Source: Streptomyces cellulosae (GTDB taxonomy: Bacteria > Actinomycetota > Actinomycetes > Streptomycetales > Streptomycetaceae). From it: a stretch of 64,000 bases of DNA. The stretch's first letter is position 1, and each line of letters opens with the position of its first letter. Positions 45,875 through 55,810 of this stretch are shown here, in pieces. The stretch lies in assembly GCF_000721105.1 (NCBI RefSeq), contig NZ_JOEV01000009.1, positions 1-64,000 of the forward strand, in the 5' to 3' direction. Position numbers and translations under genes: made by a program. A model generated the notes under the pieces. The model did no database searches. It was given only the letters and a program-made list of their open reading frames with translations, and was not told the DNA's origin.

Positions 45875-48004
45875 TCAGCCCCGCAGATCCACCAACAACG
45901 GCGGCGCGTGCTCCCCCTTCACGTTCGTCAGAGACAGCACCGCGTGCCCCGGCGGCACCCCGTGCGCCAGTTCGGACGCGGACCACCGCTCCCGTTCGAC
46001 CTGCCGTACGGTCACCGCCCGCGCGGTCGGCGCCTTGCCGGTGATCACCCGCCGCACCGCGTGCAGCACCTTCCCGGCCGGGGTCTCCGCGATGATCTGC
46101 CGGTCGGTGACGTCCCGCGCCTCGATCCACTCCTTGCCCCACACCTCGGCGAAGTCCTGCCCGTCCCACGGGGTGAGCCCGGACAGCGCCATCCGGCACC
46201 CGGTGGCCCCGAGCAGCGGCCCGCGCAGCGGCCTCGGTACGTCGTCCAGCGTGCGCAGCGTCAGCACGACCCCGGCGTTGCCGGACCGCAGCCGCTGGAT
46301 GCCCCGTACGGCTTCGGGGGTCACCACACCGGTGGCGTCGTCCAGCACCAGGCAGGCGAACAGCGACCGGTCCTCCCGTACCGCCACGCTCGCCGAGAAC
46401 TGGGCCAGCACCAGCCGCGCCAGCATCCGCGAGGCCTCGGCGTGCCCGCGCTGCGGCAGGTCGATACGTACCCGCACCGGGTGGTCCAGCGCCTTGAGGG
46501 AGAAGGGCCGCGACTGTCCCGACGTGTCGAAGAACCCGGCGAAGGCCGGCCGGTCCAGCAGCGCCACCCGGTCCGCGAGGATCCCGCCCACGTCCCCGGG
46601 ATGCCCCATCTGCCGCTCCCGCGCGTCCAGTTCGCGCAGCAGCGCCTCCTGTCCGGTGTCCTGAAGTCCCTTGCGCAGTGCGGCCAGCGGCCCGGGCGTC
46701 CCGTCGAGCAGCCGGCGAAGCTCCGGTACGGCGGGGAAGCGGCCGTGGACGGCGTGGAACGGTCCGAGCAGCTGGGCGAGGACGGTGGTGGAGCGGCGGG
46801 TGTCGCCGCCCTGGTGGGGTTCGGCGAGGTCGCCGACGAGGGCTTCGGCGAGCACGGCCGCGGCCTCGTCCGGGTCGGTCGTGCCGCCGTACAGATCGAG
46901 GTCGTACACGGATTCGGGATTCCCGATCTGTACGACGACGTCGTAGGCGTCGGCCGGACCGAGCCCCGCGCCCGCCGCGCCGACCACGACGACGGCGGCC
47001 CGCCCGGCGAGCGCGTGCAGGCACAGCGCCTCGGCGAGCGGCCGCACCACGGTCCCGGTCTTGCCGGAGCCGGGCGGGCCGACGGCGAGCAGGGAGGTGC
47101 CGAGCAGGTCGGGGTCGAGGCCGAGGCCGGTACCGCGGTAGGCGTACGGATTGCGGGCGTCGTCGGCCGTGGTGCCGAGCCGGACCTGGCCGGTGACCAG
47201 GTCGTGCCGGGCCAGCCGGGTCGGCAGGTCGCGTTCGCCGGAGGGGTGCGGGCAGGCGGCGGCACCCTCCTGGAGAACGGCGCCGGTGAAGGTGGCGAGG
47301 CTGTGCCGGCCGCTGCGGACGCTCTGCCAGGCCCGGGTGATCCGGGCGTGGTCGACGTCCCGCATCAGCCCGGCCCTGGCCTCGGCGGCGAGCCGCTCGG
47401 CGGCGTCCGCTGCTCCGGCGTGCCGCAGCTGGGGCCACTCGGCGGGGTCCTGCTCGGGGACGGGCGGCCGCTCGGGCGTGGCGGCGGCGCGGTTCCAGGC
47501 GGGCGGTCCGAAGCGCCGCCAGACCTCGCTCCAGCGGCCGAGCCGGCCCACGACGATCATGATCGCGAAGGCGATCAGGGTGTAGTAGCCGTACCAGAGG
47601 ACGGCGTTGCCGACCCGGTCGTCGCTGTGCCGCCAGGAGTCCGGGGTGAACAGTTCGAGCGGCAGCACCCACCAGCCGCCGAGGTAGCCGTTCCACAGCA
47701 GCGACCAGACCAGCCACCCGCACAGGAACGCGATCAACGCCCCGCTCAGCAACTGCCGCGTCGGGATCTGCTCCGGCTCCTCCTCGGGCCGGTGCTTGTG
47801 CCCGAACCGCCACACCCCCGGTGCCGCCTCCGGGCGCGGGGTCCGCAGCCACGCCAGGAAGGCCGACCCGTCCGGCATCGGCGGCACACCCGGGACCGGA
47901 GCCGGCGGCCGTGGCGGCATCGCCGGCATCCGAGGGGGCCCCGCCGGACGTGGCACCGGGTTCGCATGCGTACCCCGCGCGTCCTGCGTCCCGTCGCTGT
48001 CCAT
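45875..48004 (-). CDS. Membrane-anchored TraG/FtsK-like ATPase
   Basis: A 709-residue protein with a proline-rich N-terminus, two closely spaced membrane helices (QLLSGALIAFLCGWLVWSLLW and the segment AVLWYGYYTLIAFAIMIVVG) and a cytoplasmic ATPase domain. Walker A is AVGPPGSGKTGTVV and Walker B LFACLVLDDATGV. The layout recalls VirD4/TraG coupling proteins and FtsK-type motors, but no conjugation gene lies nearby. ATG 48004 is chosen because it follows a G-rich ribosome site; an ATG 12 codons upstream is possible. The function is unknown. Confidence 0.8.
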   Translation of the reverse strand: MDSDGTQDARGTHANPVPRPAGPPRMPAMPPRPPAPVPGVPPMPDGSAFLAWLRTPRPEAAPGVWRFGHKHRPEEEPEQIPTRQLLSGALIAFLCGWLVWSLLWNGYLGGWWVLPLELFTPDSWRHSDDRVGNAVLWYGYYTLIAFAIMIVVGRLGRWSEVWRRFGPPAWNRAAATPERPPVPEQDPAEWPQLRHAGAADAAERLAAEARAGLMRDVDHARITRAWQSVRSGRHSLATFTGAVLQEGAAACPHPSGERDLPTRLARHDLVTGQVRLGTTADDARNPYAYRGTGLGLDPDLLGTSLLAVGPPGSGKTGTVVRPLAEALCLHALAGRAAVVVVGAAGAGLGPADAYDVVVQIGNPESVYDLDLYGGTTDPDEAAAVLAEALVGDLAEPHQGGDTRRSTTVLAQLLGPFHAVHGRFPAVPELRRLLDGTPGPLAALRKGLQDTGQEALLRELDARERQMGHPGDVGGILADRVALLDRPAFAGFFDTSGQSRPFSLKALDHPVRVRIDLPQRGHAEASRMLARLVLAQFSASVAVREDRSLFACLVLDDATGVVTPEAVRGIQRLRSGNAGVVLTLRTLDDVPRPLRGPLLGATGCRMALSGLTPWDGQDFAEVWGKEWIEARDVTDRQIIAETPAGKVLHAVRRVITGKAPTARAVTVRQVERERWSASELAHGVPPGHAVLSLTNVKGEHAPPLLVDLRG

Positions 48005-48212
48005 CGCCCTCGCCCCTTGACCAGCCGTTCCGTCCACCATCAGCGGTCAATCTAACGCCCCCCGAAGGGGAGTTCACCGCTTACGCGGCCGGGTGTCCGA
48101 TGAGGTGCGGCCCCGCCGCCATGTCCACCGCGGACAACCCGAACCACCGACAACGCCCACATGGAGCATGCCCACCCCACACCCCTCGCCCTAGCCTGCG
48201 AGAAAAGACCTC

Positions 48213-48395
48213 ATGCGTCCGGAAGACACCCGCCCGGAAGCCCCGGAAGAACCGGAAGCTCCGGAAAGCCCGGAAGCCCCGGAACACCCGGGCCACAGAA
48301 CCGCCGGACCCACCGAACACCCGGACCCACCGAACGCCCGGACCCACCGAACGCCCGTAATCTCCGGAACGCCCGGAATCTCCGGTCGCAAGACA
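48213..48395. repeat. Low-complexity tandem repeats in the gabT leader
   Basis: Two blocks lie upstream of gabT in the 404-bp divergent gap. The first (48235-48292) is a run of CCGGAAnnn units; the second (48303-48365) repeats a 16-17-bp unit around CGGACCCACCGAACGCC. Both end just before the gabT ribosome site. A proline/glutamate-rich frame runs through, but crosses into gabT and is not considered a gene. Confidence 0.75.
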
Positions 48396-48408
48396 TCAGG
48401 GAGCCCTC

Positions 48409-49743
48409 ATGACCGCACTTCCGCAGGAGCGCCGCGTCGTCACCGCCATCCCCGGCCCGAAGTCGCAGGAGCTGCAGGCCCGCCGCACTGCCGCGGTCGC
48501 GCAGGGCGTGGGTTCCGTGCTGCCCGTGTTCACCGCGCGGGCCGGCGGCGGGATCATCGAGGACGTCGACGGAAACCGCCTGATCGACTTCGGCTCCGGT
48601 ATCGCGGTGACGTCCGTCGGCGCCTCCGCCGAGGCCGTCGTACGCCGCGCGTCCGCCCAGCTCGCCGACTTCACCCACACCTGTTTCATGGTCACGCCGT
48701 ACGAGGGGTACGTGGAGGTCGCCGAGGCGCTGGCCGAGCTGACCCCCGGTGACCACGCCAAGAAGTCGGCCCTCTTCAACAGTGGCGCCGAAGCCGTCGA
48801 GAACGCCGTGAAGATCGCGCGGGCGTACACCAAGCGCCAGGCGGTCGTCGTCTTCGACCACGGCTACCACGGCCGGACCAACCTCACGATGGCGCTGACG
48901 GCCAAGAACATGCCGTACAAGCACGGCTTCGGCCCGTTCGCGCCGGAGGTCTACCGCATGCCGATGGCGTACGGCTACCGCTGGCCGACCGGCCCCGAGA
49001 ACGCGGGCCCCGAGGCCGCCGCGCAGGCCGTCGACCAGATCACCAAGCAGGTCGGCCCGGACAACGTGGCCGCGATCATCGTCGAACCGGTCCTGGGCGA
49101 GGGCGGCTTCATCGAGCCGGCCAAGGGCTTCCTTCCGGCACTCGCCCAGTTCGCCGCCGACAACGGCATCGTCTTCGTCGCCGACGAGATCCAGTCCGGC
49201 TTCTGCCGTACCGGCCAGTGGTTCGCCTGCGAGGACGAGGGCATCGTCCCGGACCTGATCACCACGGCCAAGGGCATCGCGGGCGGTCTGCCGCTGGCCG
49301 CCGTCACCGGCCGCGCCGAGATCATGGACGCCGCCCACGCGGGCGGCCTGGGCGGCACCTACGGCGGAAACCCGGTGGCGTGCGCCGGCGCACTGGGCGC
49401 GATCGAGACGATGAAGGAGCTCGACCTCAACGCGCGGGCGAAGGCCATCGAGGCGACGATGAAGCCCCGCCTCATCGCCATGGCCGAGAAGTTCGACGTC
49501 ATCGGCGACGTCCGCGGCCGGGGCGCGATGATCGCCATCGAGCTGGTCAAGGACCGTACGGCCAAGGAGCCGAACCCGGAGGCGACCGCCGCGCTGGCCA
49601 AGGCCTGCCACCAGGAGGGTCTGCTGGTCCTGACCTGTGGCACCTACGGCAACGTACTGCGGTTCCTGCCGCCGCTGGTCATCGGCGAGGACCTGCTGAA
49701 CGAGGGCCTGGACGTCATCGAGCAGGCGTTCGCGCGCATCTGA
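48409..49743 (+). CDS. gabT: 4-aminobutyrate aminotransferase
   Basis: This PLP enzyme converts GABA and 2-oxoglutarate to succinate semialdehyde and glutamate. The 444-residue class III aminotransferase has NSGAEAVENAVKIAR for cofactor phosphate, VFVADEIQSGFCRTG with the PLP-nitrogen-binding Asp, and the Schiff-base lysine in LITTAKGIAGGLPLAAV. The start ATG has AGGGAG six bases upstream. It links the polyamine-oxidation genes to central metabolism. Confidence 0.95.
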   Translation: MTALPQERRVVTAIPGPKSQELQARRTAAVAQGVGSVLPVFTARAGGGIIEDVDGNRLIDFGSGIAVTSVGASAEAVVRRASAQLADFTHTCFMVTPYEGYVEVAEALAELTPGDHAKKSALFNSGAEAVENAVKIARAYTKRQAVVVFDHGYHGRTNLTMALTAKNMPYKHGFGPFAPEVYRMPMAYGYRWPTGPENAGPEAAAQAVDQITKQVGPDNVAAIIVEPVLGEGGFIEPAKGFLPALAQFAADNGIVFVADEIQSGFCRTGQWFACEDEGIVPDLITTAKGIAGGLPLAAVTGRAEIMDAAHAGGLGGTYGGNPVACAGALGAIETMKELDLNARAKAIEATMKPRLIAMAEKFDVIGDVRGRGAMIAIELVKDRTAKEPNPEATAALAKACHQEGLLVLTCGTYGNVLRFLPPLVIGEDLLNEGLDVIEQAFARI

Positions 49744-49750
49744 GGGTGGC

Positions 49751-49780
49751 CGGCCGTGGCCGCGGGGGCGACCACGGCCG
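49751..49780. terminator. Hairpin after gabT
   Basis: A 9-bp stem (CGGCCGTGG and complement) with a 12-base loop begins eight bases beyond the gabT stop. Confidence 0.5.
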
Positions 49781-49948
49781 ACTGCTGCCGCCTCCCGCGT
49801 CCGGGGGGCGGCCGCGCGCCCATCTGTCGGATCGTCCGCACATCTGATTCCCGCCAACGGCAGACCGTGTGAAGAAGGTGTGCGGGGTGGATGGGAGGAC
49901 TCGATTCCGCCTGTCCTCGCCCCATCCGCTGGCGTAGGTTCTATCCAG

Positions 49949-50770
49949 ATGAGAGATACACCCCGCCCACAGGGGACTGTGGGCGAGTACAGGCCGGGGC
50001 CTCCCCAGCTTCGACCTGGTCGTGCCCTCGCGCACACAACCGGTGCCTCTGGCTCCGGATCTCCTCACCGATCGGACAGTCGCCCGCCCCAAACCCCCCG
50101 GGGCGCGCGACCATCCGGTCCGTTCGGCCGCCCCGGAACCACCCCCCCTGTTCCGGGGCGGCCGACCTTCTTCTTCCTTCTCGGGCTTCCGGCCCTTCTC
50201 TTCGCGTTGATCACCTGGCAGGTCGTCGCCGACGGCCCGCTGCTGCGCGCGGACGAGCGCGTCAGCCGCGCCCTGGTCCACCCGGACCGCTTCTCCGGCG
50301 GCCTTTCCCACCTGGGCGACGTCCAGGCGGGAGTCCCGGTCCTGGCCGCCGTCCTGGTGTACGTCGCGGTGCGCCACCGCCGCGCTGGTACAGACCGCTG
50401 GTGGCTCCCGTCCGCCGCGGCGGCCCTCCTCATGGCCCTGGTGCCGGCCCTGATCATCCCGCTGAAGGAACTCACCGCCCGCCCGGGGACCCCGGTCATG
50501 CCCCCCGGCACCGGCTACTTCCCCTCCGGCCACACGGCCACCGCCGCCGTCGCCTACGGCGGCGCGGCGCTGCTCCTGCTGCCCTGGCTGCGCTCGACCG
50601 CGGCCCGCCGCGCCTGCGTGATCACCTGGGCCGTCCTCGTCCTCGCCGTCTCCTTCGGCCTGGTCCGCCGCGGCTACCACTGGCCACTGGACGTCGTGGC
50701 CAGTTGGTGTCTGTGCGCAGTGCTGCTCGCGTCGCTGTGGCTGTTTCTCGGGCGGCGCACGACCGCCTGA
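49949..50770 (+). CDS. PAP2-family membrane phosphatase
   Basis: A phosphatidic-acid-phosphatase-2 enzyme of about 273 residues with a disordered Pro/Arg-rich N-terminus and five to six membrane helices. All three motifs are present: KELTARPG (K.....RP), YFPSGHTAT (PSGH) and RRGYHWPLDVVASW (R...H...D). Likely substrates are lipid phosphates such as undecaprenyl or phosphatidate pyrophosphates. The start is uncertain; ATG 49949 lacks a clear ribosome site and could be leaderless. Confidence 0.8.
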   Translation: MRDTPRPQGTVGEYRPGPPQLRPGRALAHTTGASGSGSPHRSDSRPPQTPRGARPSGPFGRPGTTPPVPGRPTFFFLLGLPALLFALITWQVVADGPLLRADERVSRALVHPDRFSGGLSHLGDVQAGVPVLAAVLVYVAVRHRRAGTDRWWLPSAAAALLMALVPALIIPLKELTARPGTPVMPPGTGYFPSGHTATAAVAYGGAALLLLPWLRSTAARRACVITWAVLVLAVSFGLVRRGYHWPLDVVASWCLCAVLLASLWLFLGRRTTA

Positions 50771-50840
50771 TCGTCACGCCCGGCCTCCGGTCGCCCGCCT
50801 CCGTCCGGTCGCCCGTCACCCAGGTCCCGGTACGGCACAC

Positions 50841-51293
50841 CTAGTCGCCCTTCTGTGTCGCGAGGTCCGCCGCCGCCTCGTGCATGGCCAGTTCGAGGAG
50901 GGCCGGGTCGGTGAGGGTGCCGGAGCCGTCCGGCGGGACCAGCCAGCGGACCGAGCCGGTGGAGCGGCCCGGGTACGGCACGACGATCCAGGTGCCGGCG
51001 CCCGCCGTGCGGATGCCCGTGCCGAGCCAGCGGGCCGCGGTGCCGGGCGGGACGAGGAACCCCATCCGGGCGTCGCCGAAGTCGACGAGCACCGGGCCCG
51101 GCCGGTCGAGGACGCGGGTGAGGACGTCGAGGGTGGGATAGCCGAGTTCGCCCGGCAGGATCAGGACGTCCCAGGCCCTGCCGGCGGGCAGGAGCGCGAC
51201 CCCGTGGGGGTTGCGCTCCCATTCCCGGCGGCAGGCATCGGGATCGGGTGCCACGGATGCGAGCCACGCCACCGCCGTCTTCGCCCCAGTCAT
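50841..51293 (-). CDS. Conserved hypothetical protein
   Basis: A 150-residue soluble protein starting MTGAKTAVAWLASVAPDPDACRREW with GGAGG eight bases before the ATG. The stretch AWDVLILPGELGYPTLDVL, followed by a predicted beta-rich core (GPVLVDFGDARMGFLVPPG), recalls the N-terminal part of primase-polymerase-like proteins found in Streptomyces, but no catalytic motif is evident. It is convergent with the PAP2 gene. Confidence 0.75.
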   Translation of the reverse strand: MTGAKTAVAWLASVAPDPDACRREWERNPHGVALLPAGRAWDVLILPGELGYPTLDVLTRVLDRPGPVLVDFGDARMGFLVPPGTAARWLGTGIRTAGAGTWIVVPYPGRSTGSVRWLVPPDGSGTLTDPALLELAMHEAAADLATQKGD

Positions 51294-51451
51294 GAGGGGA
51301 CCTCCCTTTCGCTCTGGACGCGGGTCGCGTCATGAGGGACAGGGAGGTCTTCGGCGACCGTCACCCGGGGTCTGACATCCCGTTGGAGTGAACCGCCGAA
51401 CCGGTGAGCCGGGGAACCGCTGAACCGGTGAACCGGCTCGCATGTGACGGA

Positions 51452-52870
51452 TCAGCTGTCGAAGCCGAGACCCATCCGGTCCATCGTCCGCAGCCACAGG
51501 TTGCGCCGGCCCCCGTGCGCGTCCGCCCGTGCCAGCGACCACTTGGTGAGGGCGATGCCCGTCCAGGCGAAGGGCTCCGGCGGGAAGGGCAGTGGCTTCG
51601 TGCGGACCATTTCCAGGGAGGTGCGCTCCGTGGGCCGCCCCGCCAGCAGGTCCAGCATCACGTCGGCGCCGAAGCGGGTGGCCCCGACCCCGAGACCCGT
51701 GTAACCCGCCGCGTACGCCACCCTGCCGTGATGGGCGGTGCCGAAGAACGCCGAGAAGCGCGAGCAGGTGTCGATCGCGCCGCCCCACGCGTGGGTGAAG
51801 CGCAGGCCCTCCAGCTGCGGGAAGCAGGTGAAGAAGTGCCCGGCGAGCTTGGCGTAGGTGTCCGGGCGGTCGTCGTACTCGGAGCGCACCCGTCCGCCGT
51901 ACGGGTAGATCGCGTCGTAGCCGCCCCAGAGGATCCGGTTGTCCGCGGAGAGCCGGAAGTAGTGGAACTGGTTGGCGCTGTCCCCCAGGCCCTGTCTGTT
52001 CTTCCAGCCGACCGACGCCAGCTGGCCGGCTGTGAGCGGTTCGGTCATCAGCGCGTAGTCGTAGACCGGGACGGTGTACGCCCGCACACGCCTGACCAGG
52101 TTCGGGAAGACGTTGGTGCCGAGCGCCACCCTGCGGGCACGGACGGATCCGTACGGAGTGCGCACGGCCATCCCGGCGCCGTACGGCTTCAGGCTGAGCG
52201 CCGGAGTGCGCTCGTACACGCGGACGCCGAGGCGCAGGCAGGCCCGCTTCAGCCCCCAGGCGAGCCTGGCCGGGTTGAGCATGGCCACGCCCCGGCGGTC
52301 GTGGAGCCCGGCCTGGAAGGTCGGGGAGGCGACCTGCTCCCGTACGGCCTCGGCGTCCAGGAACTCCACGCCGTCGGCGAGGCCCGCCCGCTCCATCTCC
52401 TCGTACCAGGCGCGCAGTTCTCCCGCCTGGTAGGCCTCGGTGGCCACGTCGATCTCGCCGGTGCGCTCGAAGTCGCAGTCGAGGCCGTACCGGGCGACCG
52501 CCTTCTCGATCTCGTCGAGGTTGCGGGTGCCCAGCTCCTGGAGCCGGTGGATCTCGTCCGGCCAGCGGGCCAGACCGTTGGACAGGCCGTGGGTGAGGGA
52601 GGCGGCACAGAAGCCGCCGTTGCGGCCGGAGGCGGCCCAGCCCGCCTCGCGGCCTTCCAGCAGGACGACATCCCGCCGCGGGTCGCGCTCCTTGGCGTTC
52701 AGCGCGGTCCACAGTCCGCTGTAGCCGCCGCCGACGACCAGCAGGTCGCAGGTCTCGGCGCCGGTGAGGGCGGGCTCGGGGCGGGGCCTGCCGGGGTCGT
52801 CCAGCCAGTACGGGACCGGCTGGGCTTCGGAAAGGGACTTCGTCCAACGACTCATGGCGCTCGGGGCCAT
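51452..52870 (-). CDS. FAD-dependent oxidase, PuuB-like (gamma-glutamylputrescine or polyamine oxidase)
   Basis: A 472-residue D-amino-acid-oxidase-fold protein. The FAD dinucleotide motif is DLLVVGGGYSGLWTALNAKER, followed by EAGWAASGRNGGFC, which is typical of PuuB/OrdL enzymes, and the C-terminal GYTGLGVGATRFGADVMLDL. Being the last gene of a polyamine-transport operon, it most likely oxidises gamma-glutamylputrescine or a similar amine to the aldehyde with release of ammonia and peroxide. No PuuA-like ligase is in the window. The start has AGGGAG nine bases upstream. Confidence 0.87.
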   Translation of the reverse strand: MAPSAMSRWTKSLSEAQPVPYWLDDPGRPRPEPALTGAETCDLLVVGGGYSGLWTALNAKERDPRRDVVLLEGREAGWAASGRNGGFCAASLTHGLSNGLARWPDEIHRLQELGTRNLDEIEKAVARYGLDCDFERTGEIDVATEAYQAGELRAWYEEMERAGLADGVEFLDAEAVREQVASPTFQAGLHDRRGVAMLNPARLAWGLKRACLRLGVRVYERTPALSLKPYGAGMAVRTPYGSVRARRVALGTNVFPNLVRRVRAYTVPVYDYALMTEPLTAGQLASVGWKNRQGLGDSANQFHYFRLSADNRILWGGYDAIYPYGGRVRSEYDDRPDTYAKLAGHFFTCFPQLEGLRFTHAWGGAIDTCSRFSAFFGTAHHGRVAYAAGYTGLGVGATRFGADVMLDLLAGRPTERTSLEMVRTKPLPFPPEPFAWTGIALTKWSLARADAHGGRRNLWLRTMDRMGLGFDS

Positions 52871-52899
52871 GATTTCAACTCCCTACAGACGTTTCGCGG

Positions 52900-53700
52900 T
52901 CATGCCTTCTGCTTGGTGCGGCGATTTCCCACGACCATCGAGGACAGGACGAGCAGTACGGCGACGAGGAACATGGTCGTACCGATGACGTTGATCTGAA
53001 CGGGCGTTCCGCGCTGCGCCGAGCCCCAGACGAACATGGGGAAGGTGACGGTGGAGCCCGCGTTGAAATTGGTGATGATGAAATCGTCGAAGGAGAGCGC
53101 GAAGGACAGCAGCGCGCCCGCGGCGATTCCGGGAGCCGCGATGGGCAGCGTGACCCGGAGGAACGTCTGCACGGGACTGGCGTACAGGTCCCGCGCGGCC
53201 TCCTCGAGCCGCGGATCCATCGACATCACGCGCGCCTTCACCGCGACGACGACGAAACTGAGGCAGAACATGATGTGGGCGATCAGGATCGTCCAGAAGC
53301 CGAGCTGGGCGCCCATGTTGAGGAACAGGGTGAGCAGCGAGGCCGCCATGACGACCTCGGGCATCGCCATCGGCAGGAAGATCAGCGAGTTGACGGCCCC
53401 CCGCGCGCGGAAGCGGTAGCGCACCAGCGCGAAGGCGATCATCGTACCGAGGACGGTGGCGCCGATCGTCGCCCAGAAGGCGATCTGAAGGCTGATCGAC
53501 AGCGAGCCGCACATGCCGGCGACCCCGCACGGGTCCTTCCAGGCGTCGGTGGAGAACTGCTGCCACTGGTAATTGAAGCGACCCTTCGGTTTGTTGAAGG
53601 AGAACACCGTGACGACGACGTTCGGCAGCAGGAGATATCCGAGCGTGATCAGTCCCGCGATGACGACGAGATGGCGCTTGAGCCAGTTGACGAAGGTCAT
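52900..53700 (-). CDS. Polyamine ABC importer permease, PotC-like
   Basis: A 266-residue permease with six membrane helices and the EAA loop DPRLEEAARDLYASPVQTFLRVTLP. The SFDDFIITNF segment near the C-terminus is typical of PotC/PotI. It starts at ATG 53700, two bases after the PotB stop, so the two are coupled. Confidence 0.92.
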   Translation of the reverse strand: MTFVNWLKRHLVVIAGLITLGYLLLPNVVVTVFSFNKPKGRFNYQWQQFSTDAWKDPCGVAGMCGSLSISLQIAFWATIGATVLGTMIAFALVRYRFRARGAVNSLIFLPMAMPEVVMAASLLTLFLNMGAQLGFWTILIAHIMFCLSFVVVAVKARVMSMDPRLEEAARDLYASPVQTFLRVTLPIAAPGIAAGALLSFALSFDDFIITNFNAGSTVTFPMFVWGSAQRGTPVQINVIGTTMFLVAVLLVLSSMVVGNRRTKQKA

Positions 53701-53702
53701 TT

Positions 53703-54626
53703 CTAAACCAGATCCTCCGTGCCGGACTTGCGGATGTAGACCGTGACCATCACCAGAATCGCGGCCATGAGGATGAAGGAAAGGGCTGCCGCCGTCGGAT
53801 AGTCGAGAATCCGCAGGAACTGGGACTGGATGACGTTTCCGACCATGCGGGTGTCCGTCGAGCCGAGCAGGTCCGCGTTGACGTAGTCGCCGGCCGCCGG
53901 GATGAAGGTCAGCAGTGTGCCGGATACCACGCCCGGCATCGACAGCGGGAAGGTGACCCTGCGGAAGACGGTCCAGGGGCGCGCGTAGAGGTCGCCCGCC
54001 GCCTCGTGGAGGCGTCCGTCGATGCGCTCCAGCGAGGTGTACAGCGGCAGGATCATGAACGGCAGGAAGTTGTACGTCAGTCCGCAGACGACAGCGAGTG
54101 GCGTGGCCAGTACGCGGTCGCCGGAGGTCCAGCCGAGCCAGTTCGTCACGTCCAGGACGTGCAGCGTGTTGAGGGCGCCGACGACCGGGCCGCCGTCCGC
54201 GAGGATCGTCTTCCAGGCCAGGGTGCGGATCAGGAAGCTGGTGAAGAACGGGGCGATCACCAGGATCATGATCAGGTTCCGCCAGCGGCCCGCGCGGAAG
54301 GCGATGAGATACGCCAGCGGGTAACCGAGGACCAGGCACAGGACCGTCGCCGCGGCGGCGTAGGCGACCGAGCGCAGGAACTGCGGCCAGTACTGGGACA
54401 GGGCGTCCCAGTAGGTGGCGAAGTGCCAGGTGACCTTGTAGCCCTCCTCAAGGGAGCCCGTCTGCACGGACGTGGAGGCCTGGTAGATCATCGGCAGCGC
54501 GAAGAAGACGATCAGCCAGAGGATGCCGGGCAGCAGGAGCCAGTACGGGACGAGGCGCCCGCGTTGGCGCGGGGGCCTCTTCTCCGGAGCGGGCGCCACA
54601 GGAGGCGCTTCGGCGAGCGTCGACAT
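53703..54626 (-). CDS. Polyamine ABC importer permease, PotB-like
   Basis: A 307-residue permease with an N-terminal cytoplasmic tail, six membrane helices and the loop DGRLHEAAGDLYARPWTVFRRVTFPL. IPAAGDYVNADLLGS is characteristic of PotB/PotH. Its start shares one base with the ATPase stop (TGATG). Confidence 0.92.
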   Translation of the reverse strand: MSTLAEAPPVAPAPEKRPPRQRGRLVPYWLLLPGILWLIVFFALPMIYQASTSVQTGSLEEGYKVTWHFATYWDALSQYWPQFLRSVAYAAAATVLCLVLGYPLAYLIAFRAGRWRNLIMILVIAPFFTSFLIRTLAWKTILADGGPVVGALNTLHVLDVTNWLGWTSGDRVLATPLAVVCGLTYNFLPFMILPLYTSLERIDGRLHEAAGDLYARPWTVFRRVTFPLSMPGVVSGTLLTFIPAAGDYVNADLLGSTDTRMVGNVIQSQFLRILDYPTAAALSFILMAAILVMVTVYIRKSGTEDLV

Positions 54627-55810
54627 CAGGCGGCCGTCTCTTCCTGGACACCCGCGGAGCCCGTCGTCCCAGCAAGCAGGGACTGGGCCGCGTCGAGACC
54701 GAAGGTGTGCGCCGGGTTCCAGTGCAGGACGACCTCGGCGCCGGGCACCAGCCGGGCGTCACGGTCGATGTTCTGGGCGTAGACCTCGAACTCGGGGCAG
54801 ACGGGGCTGTCGACGACGTACTGCGTGGAGACACCGATGAAGCTGGAGTCGGCGATCGTGCCGGTGATCCGGTTGCGGCCGACCGGGATCTCGCCCGCGT
54901 CGTCGGCGTGGGTGAGGGATATCTTCTCCGGGCGGACGCCCACCAGCACCTTGCCGCCGGTCGTCGTCGGCGCGGAGCACCGCGCCTCGGGGAGGACCAG
55001 CTTGCCGCCGCCCGCCTTGAGGACGATGTCGTCGCCGATCCTGGAGTCGACCTCCGCCTCGATCAGGTTGGAGGTGCCGAGGAAGTTGGCGACGAAGGTG
55101 GTCTTCGGGTTCTCGTAGAGATCGGCGGGCGAGCCCAGCTGCTCCACGCGGCCCGCGTTCATCACGGCGACCGTGTCGGCCATGGTCATGGCCTCCTCCT
55201 GGTCGTGCGTGACGTGGACGAAGGTGATGCCGACCTCGGTCTGGATCCGCTTGAGCTCCAGCTGCATCTGGCGGCGCAGCTTGAGGTCGAGGGCGCCCAG
55301 GGGCTCGTCGAGGAGGAGCACCTTGGGGTGGTTGATCAGCGCGCGGGCGACCGCGACACGCTGTTGCTGGCCGCCGGAGAGCTGGTGCGGCTTCTTGCGC
55401 GCCTGTTCACCCAGCTGGACGAGATCGAGCATGTCCTCGACCTGCTTCTTCACCGACTTGATACCGCGCCGGCGCAGGCCGAAGGCGACGTTCTCGAAGA
55501 TGTCGAGGTGCGGGAAGAGGGCGTAGGACTGGAAGACGGTGTTCACCGGCCGCTTGTACGGCGGCAGGCGGGTGACCTCCTGGTCACCGAGGAAGACCGT
55601 CCCGGAGGAAGGTTCCTCCAGGCCCGCGATCATCCGCAGGGTGGTGGTCTTGCCGCACCCGGAGGCACCGAGCAGGGCGAAGAAGGAGCCCTGCGGGACG
55701 GTCAGGTCGAGCGGGTGTACGGCGGTGAAGGAGCCGTAGGTCTTGGCTATGCCCGACAGGCGGACGTCGCCGCCGTGGTCGGTCGTGTCGGTCGTCGTCA
55801 CAGTGATCAC
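54626..55810 (-). CDS. Polyamine ABC importer ATPase, PotA-like
   Basis: A 394-residue ATPase. Walker A is [11 protein letters not shown] (K54), the signature is [15 protein letters not shown], and Walker B is [12 protein letters not shown] followed by the switch His in [14 protein letters not shown]-terminal TOBE domain follows ([12 protein letters not shown]). The start is GTG 55810, overlapping the binding-protein stop as GTGA. Confidence 0.94.
   Translation of the reverse strand: MITVTTTDTTDHGGDVRLSGIAKTYGSFTAVHPLDLTVPQGSFFALLGASGCGKTTTLRMIAGLEEPSSGTVFLGDQEVTRLPPYKRPVNTVFQSYALFPHLDIFENVAFGLRRRGIKSVKKQVEDMLDLVQLGEQARKKPHQLSGGQQQRVAVARALINHPKVLLLDEPLGALDLKLRRQMQLELKRIQTEVGITFVHVTHDQEEAMTMADTVAVMNAGRVEQLGSPADLYENPKTTFVANFLGTSNLIEAEVDSRIGDDIVLKAGGGKLVLPEARCSAPTTTGGKVLVGVRPEKISLTHADDAGEIPVGRNRITGTIADSSFIGVSTQYVVDSPVCPEFEVYAQNIDRDARLVPGAEVVLHWNPAHTFGLDAAQSLLAGTTGSAGVQEETAA

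Noticed and set aside
48213..48752. Proline/glutamate-rich frame in the gabT leader
   Set aside because: It runs into gabT in another frame, has no ribosome site, and its composition follows directly from the DNA repeats.
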